Source of the DNA: Canna indica
Lineage: Eukaryota; Streptophyta; Magnoliopsida; Zingiberales; Cannaceae
Assembly: GCA_034359265.1 (NCBI GenBank)
Contig: CP136898.1
Location: 56,285,501 to 56,349,500 of the forward strand
Direction: 5' to 3'
DNA length: 64,000 bases
The notes beneath the pieces were generated by a model. That model searched no databases. It had not been told where the DNA came from and was given only the letters and a program-made list of their open reading frames with translations. The position numbers were made by a program, and so were the translations under genes. Positions 52,288 through 63,000 of the stretch are shown piece after piece (positions within the stretch are counted from its first letter, which is position 1; every line of letters starts with the position of its first letter).

Positions 52288-55200
52288 ACCGAGTTATATT
52301 TGATAGACTAATGCAAAGAATTGCACAATTTTTCGAATAGAATCTTGAACGAAGCCGACTGATTGAACTTCGGGGTATCGGTTCGAAACGAACAGAAATC
52401 TGAGTTGCGAGGGACTCCAGAACATTCACTGTGATGGGAGAAGTTGTTAGTCGAGTTATTTATGACAAACTAATGCAAAGAATTGCATGCTTTTTGGAAT
52501 AGAATCTTCAACGAAGCCGACTGATTGAACTTCGGGGTATCGGCTAGAAACGCCAAGCAATCTGAGTCCCGAGCGACTCCAGAACATTCACTGTGATGGG
52601 AGAAGTTGTTAATCGAGTTATATTTGATAGACTAATGCAAAGAATTGCACAATTTTTCGAATAGAATCTTGAACGAAGCCGACTGATTGAACTTCGGGGT
52701 ATCGGTTCGAAACGAACAGAAATCTGAGTCGCGAGCGACTCCAGAACATTCACTGTGATGCGAGAAGTTGTTAATCGAGTTATATTTGATAGACTAATGC
52801 AAAGAATTGCACAATTTTTCGAAAAGAATCTTGAACGAAGCCGACTGATTGAACTTCGGGGTATCGGTTCGAAACGAACAGAAATTTGAGTCGCGAGCGA
52901 CTCCAGAACATTCACTGTGATGCGAGAAGTTGTTAATCGAGTTATATTTGATAGACTAATGCAAAGAATTACACAATTTTTCGAATAGAATCTTGAACGA
53001 AGCCGACTGATTGAACTTCGGGGTATCGGTTCGAAACGAATGGAAATCTGAGTCGCGAGCGACTCCAGAACATTCACTGTGATGGGAGAAGTTGTTAATC
53101 GAGTTATTTATGACAAACTAATGCAAAGAATTGCACGCTTTTTGGAATAGAATCTTCAACGAAGCCGACTGATTGAACTTCAGGGTATCGGCTAGAAACG
53201 CCCAGCAATCTGAGTCCCGAGCGACTCCAGAACATTCACTGTGATGGGAGAAGTTGTTAATCGAGTTATTTATGACAAACTAATGCAAAGAATTGCACGC
53301 TTTTTGGAATAGAATCTTCAACGAAGTCGACTGATTGAACTTCAGGGTATCGGCTAGAAACGCCCAGCAATCTGAGTCCCGAGCGACTCCAGAACATTCA
53401 CTGTGATGGGAGAAGTTGTTAATCGAGTTATATTTGATAGACTAATGCAAAGAATTGCACAATTTTTCGAATAGAATCTTGAACGAAGCCGACTGATTGA
53501 ACTTCGGGGTATCGGTTCGAAACGAACAGAAATCTGAGTCGCGAGCGACTCCAGAACATTCACTGTGATGCGAGAAGTTGTTAATCGAGTTATATTTGAT
53601 AGACTAATGCAAAGAATTGCACAATTTTTCGAATAGAATCTTGAACGAAGCCGACTGATTGAACTTCGGGGTATCGGTTCGAAACGAACAGAAATTTGAG
53701 TCGCGAGCGACTCCAGAACATTCACTGTGATGCGAGAAGTTGTTAATCGAGTTATATTTGATAGACTAATGCAAAGAATTGCACAATTTTTCGAATAGAA
53801 TCTTGAACGAAGCCGACTGATTGAACTTCGGGGTATCGGTTCGAAACGAACAGAAATCTGAGTCGCGAGCGACTCCAGAACATTCACTGTGATGGGAGAA
53901 GTTGTTAATCGAGTTATTTATGACAAACTAATGCAAAGAATTGCACGCTTTTTGGAATAGAATCTTCAACGAAGTCGACTGATTGAACTTCAGGGTATCG
54001 GCTAGAAACGCCCAGCAATCTGAGTCCCGAGCGACTCCAGAACATTCACTGTGATGGGAGAAGTTGTTGATCGAGTTATATTTGATAGACTAATGCAAAG
54101 AATTGCATAATTTTTCGAATAGAATCTTGAACGAAGCCGACTGATTGAACTTCGGGGTATCGGTTCGAAACGAACAGAAATCTGAGTCGCGAGCGACTCC
54201 AGAACATTGACTGTGATGCGAGAAGTTGTTAATCGAGTTATATTTGATAGACTAATGCAAAGAATTGCACAATTTTTCGAATAGAATCTTGAACGAAGCC
54301 GACTGATTGAACTTCGGGGTATCGGTTCGAAACGAACAAAAATCTGAGTCGCGAGCCACTCCAGAACATTCACTGTGATGGGAGAAGTTGTTAATCGAGT
54401 TATTTATGACAAACTAATGCAAAGAATTGCACGCTTTTTGGAATAGAATCTTCAACGAAGCCGACTGATTGAACTTCAGGGTATCGGCTAGAAACGCCCA
54501 GCAATCTGAGTCCCGAGCGACTCCAGAACATTCACTGTGATGGGAGAAGTTGTTAACCGAGTTATATTTGATAGACTAATGCAAAGAATTGCACAATTTT
54601 TCGAATAGAATCTTGAACGAAGCCGACTGATTGAACTTCGGGGTATCGGTTCGAAACGAACAGAAATCTGAGTTGCGAGGGACTCCAGAACATTCACTGT
54701 GATGGGAGAAGTTGTTAATCGAGTTATTTATGACAAACTAATGCAACGAATTGCATGCTTTTTGGAATAGAATCTTCAACGAAGCCGACTGATTGAACTT
54801 CAGGGTATCGGCTAGAAACGCCCAGCAATCTGAGTCCCGAGCGACTCCAGAACATTCACTGTGATGGGAGAAGTTGTTAATCGAGTTATATTTGATAGAC
54901 TAATGCAAAGAATTGCACAATTTTTCGAATAGAATCTTGAACGAAGCCGACTGATTGAACTTCGGGGTATCGGTTCGAAACGAACAGAAATCTGAGTCGC
55001 GAGCGACTCCAGAACATTCACTGTGATGCGAGAAGTTGTTAATCGAGTTATATTTGATAGACTAATGCAAAGAATTGCACAATTTTTCGAATAGAATCTT
55101 GAACGAAGCCGACTGATTGAACTTCGGGGTATCGGTTCGAAACGAACAGAAATTTGAGTCGCGAGCGACTCCAGAACATTCACTGTGATGCGAGAAGTTG

Positions 55201-58200
55201 TTAATCGAGTTATATTTGATAGACTAATGCAAAGAATTGCACAATTTTTCGAATAGAATCTTGAACGAAGCCGACTGATTGAACTTCGGGGTATCTGTTC
55301 GAAACGAACAGAAATCTGAGTCGCGAGCGACTCCAGAACATTCACTGTGATGGGAGAAGTTGTTAATCGAGTTATTTATGACAAACTAATGCAAAGAATT
55401 GCACGCTTTTTGGAATAGAATCTTCAACGAAGTCGACTGATTGAACTTCAGGGTATCGGCTAGAAACGCCCAGCAATCTGAGTCCCGAGCGACTCCAGAA
55501 CATTCACTGTGATGGGAGAAGTTGTTGATCGAGTTATATTTGATAGACTAATGCAAAGAATTGCATAATTTTTCGAATAGAATCTTGAACGAAGCCGACT
55601 GATTGAACTTCGGGGTATCGGTTCGAAACGAACAGAAATCTGAGTTGCGAGGGACTCCAGAACATTCACTGTGATGGGAGAAGTTGTTAATCGAGTTATT
55701 TATGACAAACTAATGCAAAGAATTGCATGCTTTTTGGAATAGAATCTTCAACGAAGCCGACTGATTGAACTTCAGGGTATCGGCTAGAAACGCCCAGCAA
55801 TCTGAGTCCCGAGCGACTCCAGAACATTCACTGTGATGGGAGAAGTTGTTAATCGAGTTATTTATGACAAACTAATGCAAAGAATTGCACGCTTTTTGGA
55901 ATAGAATCTTCAACGAAGTCGACTGATTGAACTTCAGGGTATCGGCTAGAAACGCCCAGCAATCTGAGTCCCGAGCGACTCCAGAACATTCACTGTGATG
56001 GGAGAAGTTGTTAATCGAGTTATTTATGACAAACTAATGCAAAGAATTGCACGCTTTTTGGAATAGAATCTTCAACGAAGTCGACTGATTGAACTTCAGG
56101 GTATCGGCTAGAAACGCCCAGCAATCTGAGTCCCGAGCGACTCCAGAACATTCACTGTGATGGGAGAAGTTGTTAACCGAGTTATATTTGATAGACTAAT
56201 GCAAAGAATTGCACAATTTTTCGAATAGAATCTTGAACGAAGCCGACTGATTGAACTTCGGGGTATCGGTTCGAAACGAACAGAAATCTGAGTTGCGAGG
56301 GACTCCAGAACATTCACTGTGATGGGAGAAGTTGTTAATCGAGTTATTTATGACAAACTAATGCAAAGAATTGCACGCTTTTTGGAATAGAATCTTCAAC
56401 GAAGCCGACTGATTGAACTTCAGGGTATCGGCTAGAAACGCCCAGCAATCTGAGTCCCGAGCGACTCCAGAACATTCACTGTGATGGGAGAAGTTGTTAA
56501 TCGAGTTATTTATGACAAACTAATGCAAAGAATTGCACGCTTTTTGGAATAGAATCTTCAACGAAGTCGACTGATTGAACTTCAGGGTATCGGCTAGAAA
56601 CGCCCAGCAATCTGAGTCCCGAGCGACTCCAGAACATTCACTGTGATGGGAGAAGTTGTTAACCGAGTTATATTTGATAGACTAATGCAAAGTATTGCAC
56701 AATTTTTCGAATAGAATCTTGAACGAAGCCGACTGATTGAACTTCGGGGTATCGGTTCGAAACGAACAGAAATCTGAGTTGCGAGGGACTCCAGAACATT
56801 CACTGTGATGGGAGAAGTTGTTAATCGAGTTATTTATGACAAACTAATGCAAAGAATTGCATGCTTTTTGGAATAGAATCTTCAACAAAGCCGACTGATT
56901 GAACTTCGGGGTATCGGCTAGAAACGCCCAGCAATCTGAGTCCCGAGCGACTCCAGAACATTCACTGTGATGGGAGAAGTTGTTAATCGAGTTATATTTG
57001 ATAGACTAATGCAAAGAATTGCACAATTTTTCGAATAGAATCTTGAACGAAGCCGACTGATTGAACTTCGGGGTATCGGTTCGAAACGAACAGAAATCTG
57101 AGTCGCGAGCGACTCCAGAACATTCACTGTGATGCGAGAAGTTGTTAATCGAGTTATATTTGATAGACTAATGCAAAGAATTGCACAATTTTTCGAATAG
57201 AATCTTGAACGAAGCCGACTGATTGAACTTCGGGGTATCGGTTCGAAACGAACAGAAATTTGAGTCGCGAGCGACTCCAGAACATTCACTGTGATGCGAG
57301 AAGTTGTTAATCGAGTTATATTTGATAGACTAATGCAAAGAATTGCACAATTTTTCGAATAGAATCTTGAACGAAGCCGACTGATTGAACTTCGGGGTAT
57401 CGGTTCGAAACGAACAGAAATCTGAGTCGCGAGCGACTCCAGAACATTCACTGTGATGGGAGAAGTTGTTAATCGAGTTATTTATGACAAACTAATGCAA
57501 AGAATTGCACGCTTTTTGGAATAGAATCTTCAACGAAGTCGACTGATTGAACTTCAGGGTATCGGCTAGAAACGCCCAGCAATCTGAGTCCCGAGCGACT
57601 CCAGAACATTCACTGTGATGGGAGAAGTTGTTGATCGAGTTATATTTGATAGACTAATGCAAAGAATTGCATAATTTTTCGAATAGAATCTTGAACGAAG
57701 CCGACTGATTGAACTTCGGGGTATCGGTTCGAAACGAACAGAAATCTGAGTCGCGAGCGACTCCAGAACATTCACTGTGATGCGAGAAGTTGTTAATCGA
57801 GTTATATTTGATAGACTAATGCAAAGAATTGCACAATTTTTCGAATAGAATCTTGAACGAAGCCGACTGATTGAACTTCGGGGTATCGGTTCGAAACGAA
57901 CAGAAATCTGAGTCGCGAGCGACTCCAGAACATTCACTGTGATGGGAGAAGTTGTTAATCGAGTTATTTATGACAAACTAATGCAAAGAATTGCACGCTT
58001 TTTGGAATAGAATCTTCAACGAAGCCGACTAATTGAACTTCAGGGTATCGGCTAGAAACGCCCAGCAATCTGAGTCCCGAGCGACTCCAGAACATTCACT
58101 GTGATGGGAGAAGTTGTTAATCGAGTTATTTATGACAAACTAATGCAAAGAATTGCACGCTTTTTGGAATAGAATCTTCAACGAAGTCGACTGATTGAAC

Positions 58201-59753
58201 TTCAGGGTATCGGCTAGAAATGCCCAGCAATCTGAGTCCCGAGCGACTCCAGAATATTCACTGTGATGGGAGAAGTTGTTAACCGAGTTATATTTGATAG
58301 ACTAATGCAAAGAATTGCACAATTTTTCGAATAGAATCTTGAACGAAGACGACTGATTGAACTTCGGGGTATCGGTTCGAAACGAACAGAAATCTGAGTT
58401 GCGAGGGACTCCAGAACATTCACTGTGATGGGAGAAGTTGTTAATCGAGTTATTTATGACAAACTAATGCAAAGAATTGCATGCTTTTTGGAATAGAATC
58501 TTCAACGAAGCCGACTGATTGAACTTCAGGGTATCGGCCTGAAACGCCCAGCAATCTGAGTCCCGAGCGACTCCAGAGCATTCACAGTGATGGGAGAAGT
58601 TGTTAATCGAGTTATATTTGATAGACTAATGCAAAGAATTGCACAATTTTTCGAATAGAATCTTGAACGAAGCCGACTGATTGAACTTCGGGGTATCGGT
58701 TCGAAACGAACAGAAATCTGAGTCGCGAGCGACTCCAGAACATTCACTGTGATGCGAGAAGTTGTTAATCGAGTTATATTTGATAGACTAATGCAAAGAA
58801 TTGCACAATTTTTCGAATAGAATCTTGAACGAAGCCGACTGATTGAACTTCGGGGTATCGGTTCGAAACGAACAGAAATTTGAGTCGCGAGCGACTCCAG
58901 AACATTCACTGTGATGCGAGAAGTTGTTAATCGAGTTATATTTGATAGACTAATGCAAAGAATTGCACAATTTTTCGAATAGAATCTTGAACGAAGCCGA
59001 CTGATTGAACTTCGGGGTATCGGTTCGAAACGAACAGAAATCTGAGTCGCGAGCGACTCCAGAACATTCACTGTGATGGGAGAAGTTGTTAATCGAGTTA
59101 TTTATGACAAACTAATGCAAAGAATTGCACGCTTTTTGGAATACAATCTTCAACGAAGCCGACTGATTGAACTTCAGGGTATCGGCTAGAAACGCCCAGC
59201 AATCTGAGTCCCGAGCGACTCCAGAACATTCACTGTGATGGGAGAAGTTGTTAATCGAGTTATTTATGACAAACTAATGCAAAGAATTGCACGCTTTTTG
59301 GAATAGAATCTTCAACGAAGTCGACTGATTGAACTTCAGGGTATCGGCTAGAAACGCCCAGCAATCTGAGTCCCGAGCGACTCCAGAACATTCACTGTGA
59401 TGGGAGAAGTTGTTAACCGAGTTATATTTGATAGACTAATGCAAAGAATTGCACAATTTTTCGAATAGAATCTTGAACGAAATCGACTGATTGAACTTCG
59501 GGGTATCGGTTCGAAACGAACAGAAATCTGAGTTGCGAGGGACTCCAGAACATTCACTGTGATGGGAGAAGTTGTTAATCGAGTTATATTTGATAGACTA
59601 ATGCAAAGAATTGCACAATTTTTCGAATAGAATCTTGAACGAAGCCGACTGATTGAACTTCGGGGTATCGGTTCGAAACGAACAGAAATTTGAGTCGCGA
59701 GCGACTCCAGAACATTCACTGTGATGCGAGAAGTTGTTAATCGAGTTATATTT
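52288..59753. repeat. Right flank of the array: A-rich, no class C, more private variants
   Basis: This section has repeated runs of three A monomers (52544, 53354, 54812, 56918, 58526) and loose 9-monomer (1458 bp) and 13-monomer (2106 bp) offsets; for example the groups at 54488, 54812 and 56108 recur at 56594, 56918 and 58214. It has no 160-bp monomer and none of the TCTAGTTAGTTATGAC links so common before it. Private changes are frequent: CATTGACTG near 54207, AGTATTGCAC at 56691, GAAGACGAC near 58346, CCTGAAACG near 58539, CACAGTGATG near 58584 and GAAATCGAC near 59479. Confidence 0.82.
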
Positions 59754-59772
59754 TTTTTTTTTTTTTTTTTTT
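59751..59772 (-). other. Poly(A) tail of the LINE (poly-T on + strand)
   Basis: Twenty-two uninterrupted T residues on the + strand directly after satellite sequence GTTATA. Normal class A monomers read GTTATATTTGATAG at this point, so up to three of the Ts can be satellite. That leaves at least 19 nt of tail with no decay. Confidence 0.97.
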
Positions 59773-60095
59773 GCAACAAGGCAAAGGAAATATATTAATT
59801 CGTAAAAAGATACAATAGAGTTCAGACACGACTACCATTATGAGGAATGGTAGAGCTTCTCATTCCCCAAAGGAAAAGACCACGCCCCTCACCTTCGGCA
59901 TAGCCATCAGCAAGGTAGTAGCCAAAACCTTAGGAAGAGGAACAAAAGGAAAAAAACCCACAGCCCGGGTCAAGCACAATATATAGATGCAAAACAATGC
60001 ATCACACGGATTACCCACAACTCGGGCCAAGTAGTAACTATCACATGGACTACCTACGACTCGGGCCAAGCAATACAGGCCCACATAGTGAATCA
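59773..60095 (-). other. 3' UTR of the LINE
   Basis: A 323-bp stretch between the ORF2 stop (TAG at 60096-60098) and the poly(A). On the sense strand it ends CCTTTGCCTTGTTGC and then the tail. AATATATTTCC lies about 20 nt before the tail and is the only AT-rich candidate near the usual poly(A)-signal position; there is no AATAAA there. Minor open frames here do not resemble proteins and are ignored. Confidence 0.88.
59957..60070 (-). repeat. Three imperfect short repeats inside the LINE 3' UTR
   Basis: The + strand word ACTCGGGCCAAG, preceded by TACCCACA or TACCTACG, occurs at about 60011-60031 and 60050-60070. A diverged relative, ACCCACAGCCCGGGTCAAG, lies at 59957-59975. Spacings are about 54 and 40 bp. 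They could be a local tandem expansion, or structured RNA used by the reverse transcriptase to recognise its own transcript; the latter is conjecture. Confidence 0.6.
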
Positions 60096-63000
60096 CTAAT
60101 CTTGACAGAAAGGAGTGAAATGGACTTGAACGCTCCACCGTTCCGCAACCGCTCTGTTCCGTGGTGTATCGGTGATAGGCTTGGTACCATATATCTGAAG
60201 AATTTTGCTTTTAACTCTTGTGATAACACTGCTAAGCACGCTAGCAGGTGAAGATGATACATGAGAGAAAATACGATCATTCCGCTCACGCCAAATGAAG
60301 TAAACTGAAGCAGTGAGAGCAATACGCCTAATATAGCCAATGAATGAGTCTCCACTCATAACGTCTTCCCACCATCTAATCTGATCGCCCCAATGATGCA
60401 AAGGGTTCGCCAAGAGACAACGATCTAGAACCTTGCGCCAAATTATAGCCGAGAAAGGGCAGTGAAAGAATAGGTGTTCAGTGGATTCATCGACACCGCA
60501 AAAACAACAGCTAGTAGAATGTGTAATTCCCCAATGTGAAAGTCGATCAAGAGTTGGTAATCTCCGTGAGAAAGCAAGCCATAATACAAAGGAGTACCTT
60601 GGGATCCGCCCCTTGAACCAAACAAGATGATGCCAAGTAACCATGGGAATAGTGGGGGAAATGCCTTTGCAAGCTGATGCAATACTAAAACAACCATCTA
60701 CAGACGGTCTCCAAAGCACCCGATCTTCATTCAAACTAGTGTGCACAGAGCCAATAGAATCCCAAGCACTATGCAAGACAAGTTCATGGCCAAGGTTGCC
60801 CAACTGCCAAGTATTGTGTTGCCAAATAGATGAAACCCTAGCGGTCCTACTGGAATAGAGGCGAGCCGGAATGTGATCATTCATCCTGTTAATAAGAAGA
60901 TAACCAGGAATCCAAGGATCAAGCCAGAGAAATATATTCATACCATCACCAATGCGATACTCTACAAGGTCCTTTGCTTGATCACGAGCAAAAAGGATAC
61001 TGCGGAAACACCAAGAGCAGGCTTGTGGCTGTCGTACCGTCCAAATGGAGTCATTGTTGAGGAATTTAGAGCTGATCCAACGGATCCATAGAGAGTCTTT
61101 CTTTGAAGCAATAGCCCAAATATACCTCATAAGGTACGCAATGTTAAGGTGAGAGATTCGATGAAGCCCAAGCCCCCCATTTTGATACGATTGACAAATG
61201 TCATTCCAGGAGACCTTATGGAAGCTTCTTTTATCATCCCCACTCCACAGGAATCTAGCAAGAAGTTGTTCAATACGAGATATGACTCTCTGGGGTAGCT
61301 TGTAAGTGGCGCACCAATAGGTGATCTTACCCTGTAAGACAGATTTAATAAGAGCCAACCTGCCCATGTAAGATAAATGCTTTGCCTTCCAAGAGTGAAT
61401 GCGGCTCTGGATGCTCTCAATAAGAGGGAGGCAATCATTATAAGTAAGCTGCTTGGTAATAAGAGGAACACCTAGGAATCGAGTGGGGAGAGCACCAATA
61501 GGAATACCAAGAATGTCCTGAACTCTGTTCATCAGGTCGCTAGAGCACCCCGCTATATACAGATTAGACTTGGTAGTACTAACGGATAGCCCTGAGATGT
61601 CTGCAAAAGACCCCAATACATCCTTGATCGCTCTAGCATTGGACTCCGAGGCTTCGGCAAATATAATGAGATCATCTGCAAATGCGAGGTGAGTAATAAG
61701 TGGATTTGCACAACTCGGGTGTGGAGTGATCATACCTCGCCTGACTAAGTCATCAAGACGAGAAGATAAGTGCTGCATAACAATAAGGAACAAGTAAGGA
61801 GCCATGGGGCAGCCTTGTCTAAGGCCTCGAGAACTCCGAAAGAAACCCACAGAAGAGCCATTAATATTGATAGTAAAGGAGGGATTAGAAACACAGGCTC
61901 TAATCCAACTGATCATCATAGTAGGGAACCCATGCAAGTGAAGTAACTGAAACAGGAAATCCCATCGAACTGAATCATAGGCCTTATGGAGGTCAACTTT
62001 GATGGCCATACGTTTCTGCCCAGAATTAAGATGATAGTTGTGCATAAGACTATGGCACAGAGCAATATTTTCATGTATGAGCCTACCACTCATAAAGGCA
62101 TGTTGGGTTGGGCTAATCAGATCAGGTAATACAACCTTGAGCCTATTCGCAATAAGCTTTGAGATAAATCTGTAGATCATCTTGCAAATAGAGAGAGGAC
62201 GGTAATCAGAAAATGAGTTGGTGTTCGCCTTCTTAGGAATGAGAGTGATGGAGGTAATATTAACTTCACTAAGAAGTTTACCAGTCCTAAAGAACTCAAG
62301 AATGGCAGCAATAACATCATCCTTAATGATAGACCAACAGGATTTATAAAATTCAGCATTGAATCCATCAACGCCAGGGGCCTTATCAGAATTTGAAGAT
62401 AGGATTACTTGTTCAATCTCTTGAGGGGTAACCGGCTGAGACAACAGAGATATGCTTTGTTGGGAAAGACTACTTTGGACATGAACATTAGAAAGATTCA
62501 CAGGAGGAATCTCAGGAGCAAAAGTCCGAGTAAAGTAGGTGATAGCTTCTTGGTCAAGAGCTTGGCCTTCGAGAATATTCTCATCTGCATCTTTAATAGA
62601 GAGTAAGGCATTCCTATTACATTTGGACTTTAAGGAATTATGAAAAAACTTTGAGTTTGAGTCGCCAAGGCGTAACCAAGTATCCCTTGATTTTTGTCTA
62701 AATGAAGCCTCCTCATTAGCGTAAAGCCTTAGGAGTTCAGCCCTGCACTCTGCCTCTTCAATGATAGCCCTGTCATCTATAGTTGTAGAGAGAGTGATAG
62801 TCTGTAAACCATGAAGCTTTGATTGCAGTGAATGTATCTGACTTTTTTGAGCCTTCATCAAGTCCCTAGACCACATTTGTAGAGCCTTCCTGGTCCTTTT
62901 TAATTTGTGGATAAGAATAAACATTCTCGTAGTTCTGTGGCCGAATCTGCTAGTGATAGGCGGGTTCCAAGCTGCCTCAACACAATCTAGGAATCCAGTT

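Larger units (their letters stand above)
1..59753. repeat. 162-bp satellite array, about 369 head-to-tail monomers
   Basis: The word ACTAATGCAAAG recurs at 1, 163, 325, 487, 649 and so on to 59597. Spacing is 162 bp except at ten 160-bp monomers. That gives 368 full monomers and a last one of 157 bp that ends at the LINE poly(A). All monomers share one orientation, and no other insertion, inversion or net indel was found. Most monomers differ by only a few bases within a class. The size, head-to-tail layout and local homogenisation match plant centromeric or other heterochromatic satellites; a centromeric role is inference only. The window starts inside the array, so its left end is not seen. 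I do not recognise the satellite family by name. Confidence 0.98.

Noticed and set aside
1..59753. CRISPR-like array
   Set aside because: There are no unique spacers. The full 162-bp unit is repeated, and the context is eukaryotic.
1..59753. Ribosomal intergenic spacer or 5S rDNA array
   Set aside because: I see no 5S, 18S or 25S sequence and no RNA polymerase III box A/C arrangement in the monomer.
1..59753. A previously undescribed gene system hidden in the array
   Set aside because: Reading both strands, I found only monomers of classes A, B and C, with no insertion between them up to the LINE.
562..59779. Dozens of minus-strand open frames of 69, 123, 177 or 181 residues with a 54-residue repeat
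   Set aside because: The monomer is 162 bp = 3 x 54, so any frame open in class A repeats in frame. The starts I checked are GTG, which is not a usual start in a plant nucleus, and each class B monomer puts a TAG (from GGCTAGAAACG) in the frame. There is no promoter or composition signal for a gene.
59348..59779. Open frame starting with a lysine run and continuing into satellite
   Set aside because: The lysines are the LINE poly(A) read as codons, followed by satellite sequence.
59860..60355. Open frames of 84-101 residues around the LINE 3' end on both strands
   Set aside because: They lie in the 3' UTR or overlap ORF2 in another frame and show no recognisable motif.
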